Source: Phenylobacterium haematophilum
Lineage (GTDB): Bacteria; Pseudomonadota; Alphaproteobacteria; Caulobacterales; Caulobacteraceae
DNA: 64,000 bases
Assembly (NCBI RefSeq): GCF_014196295.1
Contig: NZ_JACIDK010000002.1
Span: 849,768 to 913,767, forward strand
Direction: 5' to 3'
The notes under the pieces were generated by a model that ran no database searches, was not told where the DNA came from, and saw only the letters and a list, made by a program, of their open reading frames with translations. Both the position numbers and the translations under genes were made by a program. Shown here one piece after another: positions 51,263 through 59,408 of this stretch (position 1 is the first letter of the stretch; the number at the start of each line of letters is the position of its first letter).

Positions 51263-52150
51263 ATGTCTCTAGTGCCCTTTGACGATCGCGACGGATGGAT
51301 CTGGCTGGACGGCCAGTTCGTGCCCTGGCGCGAGGCGAAGGTGCACGTACTGACGCATGGCCTCCATTACGCCTCGGCGGTGTTCGAAGGCGAGCGGATG
51401 TATGGGGGAGAGATCTACAAGCTCCGTGAACATACCGAACGTCTGTTCAAGTCGGCCGAGATGCTGGACTTCGAGATTCCGTTCACGGTGGAGGAGATCG
51501 ACCAGGCCTGCAAGGACACCTGCGCCAAGAACGGCCTGACCGACGCCTATCTGCGTCCGATCGCCTGGCGCGGTTCGGAAATGATCGGGGTCTCGGCCCA
51601 GAACACCAAGATCCACGTCGCCATCGCGGTGTGGGACTGGCCGAGCTATTTCAGCCCGGAAGAGCGCGCCAAGGGCATTCGCCTGACCTGGGCTAAGTAC
51701 AAGCGCCCGTCGCCGGAGACCGAGCCGGTCCACGCCAAGGCCACCGGCCTCTACATGATCTGCACCATCTCCAAGCACGCCGCCGAGAAGGCCGGCTACA
51801 CGGACGCGATGATGCTCGACTACCGCGGCTATATCGCCGAGAGCACCGGTTCGAACGTGTTCTTCGTCAAGGACGGCGCGCTGCACACCCCGACGCCGGA
51901 CTGCTTCCTCAATGGGATCACCCGTCAATCGGTGATCGCGCTGGCCAAGTCGAAGGGCATCGAAGTGATCGAGCGTCACATCAAGCCGGAAGAGCTGGCC
52001 GACTTCACCGAGTGCTTCGTGGTCGGCACCGCCGCCGAAGTGACGCCGGTCGGCGAGATCGGCGAGTATCGGTTCACGCCGGGCGCCCTGTCGCTGGGCC
52101 TGGCCGACGACTACGCCCGCATGGTGCGCCGCGAGGCCGTGCCGGCCTAG
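51263..52150 (+). CDS. ilvE: Branched-chain amino acid aminotransferase
   Basis: A 295-residue class IV PLP enzyme. The lysine region is HAKATGLYMICTISKHAAEK, and YIAESTGSNVFFVKDGALHT plus LNGITRQSVIALA are the family signature. VLTHGLHYASAVFEGERMY near the N-terminus is the usual first motif. It transaminates Leu, Ile and Val. ATG 51263 follows AAAGGAGG; upstream frame crosses the promoter and is not coding. A strong terminator follows. Confidence 0.95.
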   Translation: MSLVPFDDRDGWIWLDGQFVPWREAKVHVLTHGLHYASAVFEGERMYGGEIYKLREHTERLFKSAEMLDFEIPFTVEEIDQACKDTCAKNGLTDAYLRPIAWRGSEMIGVSAQNTKIHVAIAVWDWPSYFSPEERAKGIRLTWAKYKRPSPETEPVHAKATGLYMICTISKHAAEKAGYTDAMMLDYRGYIAESTGSNVFFVKDGALHTPTPDCFLNGITRQSVIALAKSKGIEVIERHIKPEELADFTECFVVGTAAEVTPVGEIGEYRFTPGALSLGLADDYARMVRREAVPA

Positions 52151-52177
52151 ACCGCGCCACAACCGCCAAGACAAGTT

Positions 52178-52209
52178 CGCCGCCCGGAGCAGTCCGGGCG
52201 GCGTTTTTG
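52178..52209 (+). terminator. Rho-independent terminator of ilvE
   Basis: CGCCGCCCGGA, loop GCAG, TCCGGGCGGCG, then TTTTTG. The stem is 11 bp without mismatch. Confidence 0.95.
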
Positions 52210-52456
52210 TTCGTGTTTCGAAGAATGGGGATGGGGGGATTCGCCCTCCAGCCGCCTCTGGACCGTCGCTCGCGCTCCCCCGCTGCAGCGCCACACCCAG
52301 GTTGGCTACGAACCCCCCCGCGCCGTCGCCCCCCATGGCGTCGACGATAGCCGATGCTGCCAAAGCGGGGAGAGGGGGTCTAGTGCCGTGGGGCCACAGG
52401 CCGTGCGCGACGACAGCCGCGCCGCCCTTTCGAGCGGCGCGGTGCAGCTATTGCCG
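52210..52456. other. Intergenic region after ilvE terminator
   Basis: About 250 bases with C-tracts and G-tracts but no convincing gene. A hairpin CCGCGCCGC/GCGGCGCGG at about 52419-52443 lies just after the end of the DUF4870-like gene and may be its terminator; it has no T-run. Confidence 0.5.
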
Positions 52457-52855
52457 TCAAATCAGCCAGGTGTTCGGCCGCGGATAGGCCTGGTCTTGCG
52501 AGATGTAGACAAGGCCGACGATGCAGCGGACCGCGAACCAGACCCCGACCGCGCCCCACAGGAAGAGGAACAGCATCAGGAATGGGATACCGATCAGCAC
52601 CAGCGAAAGGATCGCGCTGATCCCAATCAGCAGGCCCAGCGACAAGAAGATCGCCAGACCGATCCAGAAGGTCCGGATCTGGAAGTCGTAGTGGGTCCGC
52701 ATCCGCGGGCCGGCCTTGTCGAGGTTGATGTAGGCCACCACCAAGCCGACCAGGATGGTCAGGCCGTTCACCAGCCCAAGCAGGTAGAGGCCGTAGACCA
52801 CTGCCGGCAGGACGCGGTCCTCGGTCGTCACAACGGTGGTTTCGGTTTGGCTCAA
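52457..52855 (-). CDS. DUF4870-like membrane protein
   Basis: A 132-residue protein with three to four hydrophobic segments. VVYGLYLLGLVNGLTILVGL, AYINLDKAGPRMRTHYDFQI and the C-terminal PRPNTWLI match the DUF4870 pattern of small integral membrane proteins. The function is unknown. It lies 95 bases after the 52951 gene on the same strand, so it may have its own promoter. Confidence 0.75.
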   Translation of the reverse strand: MSQTETTVVTTEDRVLPAVVYGLYLLGLVNGLTILVGLVVAYINLDKAGPRMRTHYDFQIRTFWIGLAIFLSLGLLIGISAILSLVLIGIPFLMLFLFLWGAVGVWFAVRCIVGLVYISQDQAYPRPNTWLI

Positions 52856-52950
52856 TGCAGTCTCCCAAGCGAGGTATCTGAACGAGATGTGGCCCCGTTC
52901 AGCGCGAATGCCAGCTTAATTCGCGTTCATGTCGCTTGGATGCAGGACGA

Positions 52951-53427
52951 TTACCGATTTCTCGGCCGCAGCCAGGGCAGGACCGCCGCACCGAGGATCA
53001 CCACGAAGACCAGCCGCGCGGCCAGGGCGACGCCCAGCAGCCAGGCCCCGGCGACGCCAGCCGCCAGCAGCACGGCCAGCGCGCCGACCGCCATCAGGCC
53101 CATGACCCAGAGCACCGCCTCGGTGTTGGGCGAAGGACGGCGGATGGGGCGCTCGGGCGCAGCGATCGAAAGGGCCGCCAGGAACGCCTCGAAGCTCTCG
53201 CCCTGGTCCTGCGGGCGCAGGGCCTCGCCGTAGCTGAGGGCGGGGATGGTCAGGCGACGACGCTGGAACTGCAGCACAGCGCCGCGGCCGGCGCGGGTGA
53301 CGCCGCGAAGTTCCGCAAGCGGAAACCGTCGCTCACGACCGGTGCGCCGCTCGACGATGACGGACTTCTCGATGGTCCAGACGGTCTCGCCCTGCAGCGG
53401 TGAGAGGCGCGCGGCGTAGCTGGCCAT
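52951..53427 (-). CDS. Membrane-anchored protein, unknown
   Basis: A 158-residue protein. The N-terminal ~95 residues look like a small PH-like or beta-rich domain (WTIEKSVIVERRTGRERRFP, VLQFQRRRLTIPALSYGEAL). Two hydrophobic segments follow (about 105-125 and 130-150), ending WLRPRNR. I do not recognise a family with certainty. Its start overlaps the folB stop by one base (TGATG), so it is translated from the folate operon transcript. Confidence 0.65.
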   Translation of the reverse strand: MASYAARLSPLQGETVWTIEKSVIVERRTGRERRFPLAELRGVTRAGRGAVLQFQRRRLTIPALSYGEALRPQDQGESFEAFLAALSIAAPERPIRRPSPNTEAVLWVMGLMAVGALAVLLAAGVAGAWLLGVALAARLVFVVILGAAVLPWLRPRNR

Positions 53428-53774
53428 CAGCCCCTGACGACGGTGATCTCGACCCCGGCGGCGGCGGCGTGCGGCGCGAGGGCCTGCGGCTTCTCGACCC
53501 GAACGCGGGCTCGCATGACCCGCGGGTCGGCGAGGCAGGCGCGAGCCAGGCGCTCGGCGAAGTCCTCGACCAGCTGGATGTGGCCGGCCGCGGCGATGGC
53601 GCGGGCCGACTCCCCGATGGTCTCGTAGTTGACGGTGTCGGCCAGGCGGGTGGCGCCGGCGGTCGGCACGTCGAGCTCGACATCGACGATCAACGGCTGG
53701 GACATGCCCTTCTCGTGGGCGTAGACCCCGATCTCGGCGGCGACCTTCAGGCCGGTGACGAACACCTTGGTCAT
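53427..53774 (-). CDS. folB: Dihydroneopterin aldolase
   Basis: A 115-residue FolB read from ATG 53774. Motifs: GLKVAAEIGVYAHEKGMSQP, LIVDVELDVP, DTVNYETIGESARAIA and HIQLVEDFAERLARACL; the conserved Tyr and Glu of the aldolase site are present. It splits dihydroneopterin into hydroxymethyldihydropterin and glycolaldehyde for folate synthesis. A TTG at 53843 would add 23 residues and cannot be excluded. It follows the pteridine-reductase-like SDR gene. Confidence 0.9.
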   Translation of the reverse strand: MTKVFVTGLKVAAEIGVYAHEKGMSQPLIVDVELDVPTAGATRLADTVNYETIGESARAIAAAGHIQLVEDFAERLARACLADPRVMRARVRVEKPQALAPHAAAAGVEITVVRG

Positions 53775-53868
53775 GACGACGCGGCCTTGCGGCTCGGGCG
53801 CCGGGACCTCAGGCGAACTCTGCTGCAGCGATGGAAGAACCAAGGGGGCTCCGTTCCAGGGAAGCGGC

Positions 53869-54603
53869 TCAGGCCAGGTGCTGGCCGGCGTCGACGGCGA
53901 TCATCTGGCCCGTCACTGACCTTGCGTCAATGAGGTACCGCAGCGCATGGCCGATCTCGGCCGGATCGACCGGGTGGCGCAGCAGGGTCGTGGCGACTTC
54001 GTCGTCGAAATCGCTGCCTTCCTGGTGGATCGAGGGCAGGGTGGGGCCCGGCCCTATGCCGTTGACCCGGATGCGCGGGGCCAACTCCTGGGCAAGCATC
54101 AGGGTGGCGGCCCATAGCGCGCTCTTGGACAGCGAGTAGCTGAAGAAGTCGGGGCCCGGCGCGAACACCCGCTGGTCGAGGATGTTGACGATCTGACCGG
54201 TGCGGCCGGCGGGCAGGCGGCGGGCGAAGGCCTGGGCCAGCACGAGCGGCGCGCGGAGATTGGTCTCCAGGTGCGCGTCCCACGAGGCGCGGTTCATGCT
54301 CGCGAAGGCGTCATTCTCGAACACCGAGGCGCAGTTGACCAGCAGGGTGACGGGGCCGAGCTCGCTTTCGGCGGCGCCGACCAGCGGCGCTGTGTCGCCC
54401 TCGTCGCGCAGGTCGCAGGCATGGATGGAGGCCTTCCGGCCGCGCGCGCGAACATCTGCGGCGGCGGCCTCGGCGTCGTCGTCTATGGTTCGGACGTGGA
54501 TGGCGACATCGAAGCCCGCGTCGGCGGCGGCCTGGGTCAGGACCCGGCCGATCCTGCGCGACCCTCCGGTGACGAGGGCTGCGCCTCGGGCGGTGTCAGC
54601 CAA
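53869..54603 (-). CDS. SDR, pteridine reductase-like (FolM type)
   Basis: A 244-residue SDR. The cofactor motif reads VTGGSRRIGR, the TGxxxRxG variant of pteridine reductases and FolM, and IHVRTIDDDAE fits NADPH binding. NCASVFENDAF replaces NNAG, again as in PTR1-like enzymes; YSLSK and a GPGPTLPS loop follow. With folB downstream, reduction of dihydropterin or dihydrofolate is a reasonable inference. The 26-residue peptide gene lies nine bases upstream. Confidence 0.82.
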   Translation of the reverse strand: MADTARGAALVTGGSRRIGRVLTQAAADAGFDVAIHVRTIDDDAEAAAADVRARGRKASIHACDLRDEGDTAPLVGAAESELGPVTLLVNCASVFENDAFASMNRASWDAHLETNLRAPLVLAQAFARRLPAGRTGQIVNILDQRVFAPGPDFFSYSLSKSALWAATLMLAQELAPRIRVNGIGPGPTLPSIHQEGSDFDDEVATTLLRHPVDPAEIGHALRYLIDARSVTGQMIAVDAGQHLA

Positions 54604-54612
54604 GGCGTCGCC

Positions 54613-54693
54613 TTAGTCGAGCCGGCCGAACTCGAAGTAGTTCAGGCCGCCGATGACGACGAGGAAGGCGAGGATGGTCAGGATCGCGGTCAT
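54613..54693 (-). CDS. 26-residue membrane peptide
   Basis: ATG 54693 to TAG 54613 encodes MTAILTILAFLVVIGGLNYF followed by EFGRLD. It is one hydrophobic helix with a short charged C-terminus. GGAG lies 7 bases before the ATG, a good ribosome site, and the stop is nine bases before the SDR start, so it heads the folate operon. The upstream extension of the frame is basic and not convincing. I do not recognise a family; small single-helix proteins often modulate membrane enzymes. Confidence 0.6.
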   Translation of the reverse strand: MTAILTILAFLVVIGGLNYFEFGRLD

Positions 54694-54830
54694 GGAAAGC
54701 TCCGGCGTTACCCGTCCGGCTTTAGAGGGGGCGCAGCCGGATCGCAAGGGGCGGGGAACCGGACAGCGCTTCGGGCTTTGCTTTAGCGGGGCGTCGCCCT
54801 GCGGCTTCGCCCGACGGCAGGAGCACACTT

Positions 54831-55139
54831 ATGATCAAAGACCAGGAGTCCTTCGAGGCGGCCCTTCAACGGGTGGCGGACCTTCTGGAGCACCCTCCCG
54901 CGGACGGCAGCCAGGAGGACCAGGAATTCTTGCAGCTGCTGCACGACATCGAACTCTTCCACCCGACCGCGCTCAGCGCCCCCCCCGACACCAACTTCGC
55001 CAAGCTCGGCCGCGACGCCCAGGCGCTGATGGCGCGGGCGAACGACTTCCAGGCCAAGCGCGAGGCGCGCGAGAAGCAGGAAAAGTGGATGACGTTCCCG
55101 GAGGACGGCGAGGGCATCGGCCCCACCACCGGGGTCTAG
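54831..55139 (+). CDS. Small soluble protein, HigA-N-terminus-like
   Basis: A 102-residue protein starting MIKDQESFEAALQRVADLLE. The N-terminal 45 residues, including EDQEFLQLLHDIELF, resemble the leading segment of HigA-type antitoxins, but no helix-turn-helix follows; the rest is a charged helix ending GEGIGPTTGV. No toxin gene is adjacent. Function unknown. The frame has typical codon use, and the start lies at a reasonable distance from the divergent peptide gene. Confidence 0.6.
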   Translation: MIKDQESFEAALQRVADLLEHPPADGSQEDQEFLQLLHDIELFHPTALSAPPDTNFAKLGRDAQALMARANDFQAKREAREKQEKWMTFPEDGEGIGPTTGV

Positions 55140-55209
55140 ACTCCGCTTGAAAACCGGCGTTCCGGCAGGCCAAGCTCGCGGTCGACAATAGGCCTGCCGA
55201 GGATACGCC

Positions 55210-56160
55210 ATGCCGCTCTCGCCCATCGCGCCGGGCGACCTGACGAAGGTCGCCGTGGGAATCGACCGACCCGAGGATGTAGTGGTCGGGCCGGACGGCC
55301 GGGTCTTCGCCTCCGACCATCAGTGCGCGGTCGCCGAGATTTTTCCTGACGGCTCGTTCAAGCGGATGGGGCCCAAGGGCGGCGCGCCCAATGGGATCAA
55401 CATGGATCGGCGGGGCCGGGTGCTGATCGCGAACTTCGGTATCTATGACCGCGAGGACGGGCCGCTGCAGCGCTTCGATCCGGCGAGCGGCGAGCATGAA
55501 ACCCTGCTGACGGAAGTCGGAGGCCGGCGCCTGACAAGCGCCAACTATCCGGTGATGGACCGGGCCGGGAACATCTGGTGCGCCAACTCCACTCACGCTG
55601 AGACCTGGCCCCAGGCGCTGGACGGGCGCACCGACGGCTTCATCTTCGTGCTGAGGCCGGACGGGTCGAGCGAGGTGGTGGCCGAAGGCCTCAAGTTCCC
55701 GAACGGCATGGCCCTTTCGGCGGACGAGCGCTACCTGTTCTGCGCCCAGACCAGCGGCGCTGACGTCATGCGCTTCCCGATCCACGACGGCGGGACGTTG
55801 GGCGCCGGCGGCCGCTACGGCCCGGTGCTGGGCAAGCTGCAGGCCCCTGACGCCCCGGGGATCGATCACAACGAGCTAGGTTACACCGACGGGATCGGCC
55901 TCGACGCCGAGGGCAACCTCTGGGTCTGCCTGCCGGCCGCCAACAAGGTGGTGGCGATCACGCCGGAGCTGGGGGTGACGACGGTGATTCACGACCCGTC
56001 GGGCGAGGTGGTGAACCACCCGACCAACGTCACCTGGGGCGGCCCCGATCTGAAGGACCTTTACATCGGCTCGATCCGGGCCGGTTATGTTCTGAAGGGC
56101 CGTAGCCCGGTTGCGGGACAGCCGCATGTGCACCAATTGGAGGGGCGGGCTTCGGCTTGA
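55210..56160 (+). CDS. SMP-30/gluconolactonase-like beta-propeller protein
   Basis: A 316-residue protein of the SMP-30/LRE family. Repeated blades are visible (VGPDGRVFASDHQCAVAEIF, MDRRGRVLIANFGIYDREDG, MDRAGNIWCANST, LKFPNGMALSADERYLFCAQ, TDGIGLDAEGNLWVCLPAAN). Asn and Asp in these loops form the Ca-binding site. It probably hydrolyses a sugar lactone or a related lactone. No signal peptide is seen. The aldehyde dehydrogenase gene follows after a palindrome. Confidence 0.87.
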   Translation: MPLSPIAPGDLTKVAVGIDRPEDVVVGPDGRVFASDHQCAVAEIFPDGSFKRMGPKGGAPNGINMDRRGRVLIANFGIYDREDGPLQRFDPASGEHETLLTEVGGRRLTSANYPVMDRAGNIWCANSTHAETWPQALDGRTDGFIFVLRPDGSSEVVAEGLKFPNGMALSADERYLFCAQTSGADVMRFPIHDGGTLGAGGRYGPVLGKLQAPDAPGIDHNELGYTDGIGLDAEGNLWVCLPAANKVVAITPELGVTTVIHDPSGEVVNHPTNVTWGGPDLKDLYIGSIRAGYVLKGRSPVAGQPHVHQLEGRASA

Positions 56161-56192
56161 ATCCTTCAGGGCTAGAAGGTTGCCTCTTCCAC

Positions 56193-56214
56193 AGTGATCA
56201 TTGATCACTAAAAT
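56193..56214 (+). promoter_or_regulatory. Operator palindrome and -10 box of the aldehyde dehydrogenase gene
   Basis: AGTGATCATTGATCACT (56193-56209) is a 7-bp inverted repeat around ATT. It ends in the -10-like TAAAAT (56209-56214); a weak -35 (CTTCCA, 56186-56191) lies 17 bases before it. A regulator bound here would sit between the promoter elements. Confidence 0.6.
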
Positions 56215-56282
56215 GCTTGTTTGAAGCCGTCGGGGGATCTCGTCGGCGCTCCAAATCCAACGAACGCCTCCGGGAGGACGTC

Positions 56283-57722
56283 ATGCGCGAGTACCTGCAG
56301 TTCTACATCGACGGTCAGTGGGTTGATCCGGTCGAACCCAAGACGCTCGACGTCATCAACCCGGCGACCGAGAAGGTTGCAGGCAAGATTTCGCTGGGCT
56401 CGGCGGCTGACGTGGACAAGGCCGTGAAGGCCGCCCGAAAAGCGTTTGCGACCTGGTCGCAGACCACCCGCGAAGAGCGCATGGACGTGCTGAACCGCAT
56501 TCTGGCCGAGTACCAGAAGCGCTTCGGCGACCTGGCGACCGCCGTCACCGAGGAAATGGGCGCTCCGGCCAGCCTGGCGCAACGCGCGCAGGTTCCGATC
56601 GGCATGGGCCACCTGGGCACCGCCGTGGCCGTGCTGAAGGATTACAAGTTCACCGAAGACCGGGGCCCGACGATGATCGTCAAGGAGCCGATCGGCGTCT
56701 GCGGCTTCATCACCCCCTGGAACTGGCCGCTGAACCAGATCGTCTGCAAGGTGGCCCCGGCCATTGCGACCGGCTGCACGATGGTGCTGAAGCCGTCGGA
56801 AGTGGCGCCGTTCACGGGTCACATCTTTGCTGAGATCATGCATGCCGCCGGCGTGCCGGCCGGCGTGTTCAACCTTGTGCAGGGCGACGGCGTGGGCGTC
56901 GGCGTGCCGCTGTCGAGCCACCCGGACGTGGACCTGATCTCGTTCACCGGTTCGACCCGCGCCGGCATCGAGGTGGCCAAGAACGCCGCCCCGACCGTCA
57001 AGCGCGTGGCCCAGGAACTGGGCGGCAAGAGCCCGAACATCGTCCTCGACGACGAGGCGTTCGCCAAGGGCGTGGGCCGCGGCGTGGCCACGGTGATGAC
57101 CAACTCGGGTCAGTCGTGCAACGCCCCGACCCGCATGCTGGTCCCGCAGAAGCGCATGGACGAAGCGATCGCGGTCGCCAAGGAAGCGGCCGCGCAGGTC
57201 ACCGTCGGCGACCCGAACGGCAACAGCCAGCTGGGCCCGGTGGTCTCGGAAGTTCAGTTCAACAAGATCCAGAAGCTGATTCAGTCGGGCATCGACGAGG
57301 GCGCGACCCTGGTCGCCGGCGGCGTCGGCCGCCCGGAAGGCCTGGATGTCGGCTATTACGTCAAGCCGACCGTGTTCGCGAACGTCACCCCGAACATGAC
57401 CATCGCCAAGGAAGAGATCTTCGGCCCGGTGCTGTCGATCCTCGGCTACGAGACCCTCGATCAAGCGGTCGAGATCGGCAACGACACCGAGTACGGCCTG
57501 GCCGCTTACGTTCAGGCAGCCGATCTCGCCAAGGCGCGTGAAGTGGCTTCCAAGCTGCGCGCCGGCCAGGTGTCGATCAACGGCGGCGGCGGCGACCTGA
57601 TGGCGCCGTTCGGCGGCTACAAGATGAGCGGCAACGGGCGCGAGTGGGGCGATTTCGCCTTCAACGAGTTCCTCGAAGTGAAGGCCGTCCTGGGCTACGC
57701 CCCGAAGGAAGCCGCCGAGTAA
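56283..57722 (+). CDS. Aldehyde dehydrogenase family protein
   Basis: A 479-residue NAD(P)-dependent ALDH. CGFITPWNWPLNQIVCKVAP and TMVLKPSEVAPFTG are the cofactor strands, SFTGSTRAGIEV the glycine motif, RVAQELGGKSPNIVLDD the general-base Glu, and NSGQSCNAPTR the nucleophile Cys. Substrate class is not fixed by these. ATG 56283 has GGGAGG upstream. A palindromic operator and -10 box lie 69 bases upstream, and an 11-bp hairpin follows the stop. Confidence 0.94.
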   Translation: MREYLQFYIDGQWVDPVEPKTLDVINPATEKVAGKISLGSAADVDKAVKAARKAFATWSQTTREERMDVLNRILAEYQKRFGDLATAVTEEMGAPASLAQRAQVPIGMGHLGTAVAVLKDYKFTEDRGPTMIVKEPIGVCGFITPWNWPLNQIVCKVAPAIATGCTMVLKPSEVAPFTGHIFAEIMHAAGVPAGVFNLVQGDGVGVGVPLSSHPDVDLISFTGSTRAGIEVAKNAAPTVKRVAQELGGKSPNIVLDDEAFAKGVGRGVATVMTNSGQSCNAPTRMLVPQKRMDEAIAVAKEAAAQVTVGDPNGNSQLGPVVSEVQFNKIQKLIQSGIDEGATLVAGGVGRPEGLDVGYYVKPTVFANVTPNMTIAKEEIFGPVLSILGYETLDQAVEIGNDTEYGLAAYVQAADLAKAREVASKLRAGQVSINGGGGDLMAPFGGYKMSGNGREWGDFAFNEFLEVKAVLGYAPKEAAE

Positions 57723-57746
57723 GGCTTTCAAAGCGCGAAGGCTTTT

Positions 57747-57780
57747 GCGGGCCGGCAGGACGAGGGTCTTGCCGGCCCGC
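57747..57780 (+). terminator. Hairpin after the aldehyde dehydrogenase gene
   Basis: GCGGGCCGGCA and TGCCGGCCCGC form a perfect 11-bp stem with a 12-base loop, followed by TTGCTG. No long T-run, so termination may be incomplete and the ligase gene could be partly read through. Confidence 0.6.
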
Positions 57781-57827
57781 TTGCTGAAGGATCATCCTCT
57801 CCGAAAAGAAGAGAGGAGGGAGGAGCG

Positions 57828-59387
57828 ATGTCCCAGGACATCCGATGCGTCGCCGACATCGCGCGCCATCACGCGCGCGTTCGCCCCGCCGAGACGGCGA
57901 TCTGGTTCGAGGGTGCGGTCACGACCTATGGCGAACTGGACCGGCTGGCCTCGCAATGCGCGCAGGCGCTGATCGCCGCCGGCGTGACGCCCGGCGAGCG
58001 GGTCGGTGTGCTGACCAAGGGCAGCGACGCGTTCTTCCTGCTCTGGCTGGGCTGCCTGAAGGCCGGCGCCTGCCTGACGCCTGTCAACTGGCGCCTGGCG
58101 CCGCCCGAAATCGCCTTCGTGCTCAAGGACGCCGGCTGCCGGTTGGTGGTCACGGGCGCCGACTTCGCGCCGGTGATCGAGAAGATCGCCGCCGATCTGC
58201 CGGTTCTGGAGACGGTGGTGCAGATCGAGCCGGGGCATGCGCAGTGGCCGGGGTTCGCCGACTGGATCGGCAGGTATCCGGCGCAGGATCCACAGCTTCC
58301 TGCCGCTGACGACGACGACGTCATCCAGCTCTACACCTCGGGCACGACCGGCCTGCCCAAGGGCGTGCAGCTGACCGAGCGGAACTACGCCACGGTGTTC
58401 GAGTCCGCCCTTCAGCAGTGGGCGCAATTCGCGCCGGGCATGGCGGTGCTGGTGGCGATGCCGCTGTTCCATGTGGCCGGGGCCAACCTCGGCATCCTGG
58501 CGTTGCTGCAGGGGGCCAAGGCCATCGTGCTGCGCGAGCCCGATCCCGGCGTGATCCTCAAGGTCATCGAGCAGCACCGTATCGAGCACGCCTTCCTGGT
58601 GCCGGCGCTGATCAACATGATCCTCCAGCGGCCGGAGGTCGGGCAGACCGACCTCTCGAGCGTGCGCAATATCTACTACGGCGCCTCGCCGATCTCGGAA
58701 GAGGTGCTGAAGCGGGCGCAGGCGACGTTCCCGGCTCAGTTCACTCAGCTTTACGGCCTGACCGAGACCATCGGCGGCGGCACCAACCTGCCGCCCGAGG
58801 CGCACGATCCGGCGCGGGGGAAACTGCGCTCGTGCGGCATCCCATCGGCCGGCTTCGAGGTGCGGGTGCGCGTCGATGACCGCGACGCCGCGCCGTTCGA
58901 GGTCGGCGAAATCGAGATCCGATCGCCGGGCGTGATGAAGGGCTACTGGAACCGGGCCGAGGCGACCGCCCAGGCGATCTGCCCGGAAGGGTGGTTCCGT
59001 AGCGGCGACGCCGGCTATTTCGACGATGACGGCTATCTCTTCATCCACGACCGGGTGAAGGACATGATCGTTTCGGGCGGCGAGAACATCTATCCGGCCG
59101 AGGTCGAGAACGCGCTGTTCTCGCACCCAGCCGTGGCCGACGCGGCGGTGGTGGGCGTGCCGGACGACAGGTGGGGCGAGGCGGTGAAGGCGTTCGTCGT
59201 GCTGCGGCCGGGCGCCGAGGCGGACGCCGCCGCCGTCATGGATCACTGCCGGGCGCTGATCGCCGGCTACAAGGTCCCCAAGAGCGTGGATTTCATTGCG
59301 GTCCTGCCGCGCAACCCGTCCGGCAAGGTGCTGCGGCGGGAGCTGCGCGCGCCCTACTGGGAAGGCCGCGGCCGCAACGTCGGCTGA
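57828..59387 (+). CDS. Acyl-CoA synthetase (AMP-forming)
   Basis: A 519-residue ANL enzyme. ATP loop IQLYTSGTTGLPKGVQLTER, LYGLTETIGGGTNL, GWFRSGDAGYFDDDGYLFIH, DRVKDMIVSGGENIYPAEVE and the catalytic Lys in NPSGKVLRREL are all present. The length and motifs fit medium or long-chain fatty-acyl or aryl-CoA ligases; the acid is unknown. Ribosome site GGAGGGAGGAG directly upstream of ATG 57828. An HSL-type esterase follows after 21 bases, suggesting that it provides the acid. Confidence 0.92.
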   Translation: MSQDIRCVADIARHHARVRPAETAIWFEGAVTTYGELDRLASQCAQALIAAGVTPGERVGVLTKGSDAFFLLWLGCLKAGACLTPVNWRLAPPEIAFVLKDAGCRLVVTGADFAPVIEKIAADLPVLETVVQIEPGHAQWPGFADWIGRYPAQDPQLPAADDDDVIQLYTSGTTGLPKGVQLTERNYATVFESALQQWAQFAPGMAVLVAMPLFHVAGANLGILALLQGAKAIVLREPDPGVILKVIEQHRIEHAFLVPALINMILQRPEVGQTDLSSVRNIYYGASPISEEVLKRAQATFPAQFTQLYGLTETIGGGTNLPPEAHDPARGKLRSCGIPSAGFEVRVRVDDRDAAPFEVGEIEIRSPGVMKGYWNRAEATAQAICPEGWFRSGDAGYFDDDGYLFIHDRVKDMIVSGGENIYPAEVENALFSHPAVADAAVVGVPDDRWGEAVKAFVVLRPGAEADAAAVMDHCRALIAGYKVPKSVDFIAVLPRNPSGKVLRRELRAPYWEGRGRNVG

Positions 59388-59408
59388 GTTTCAAGGAGAG
59401 GAAGACTG

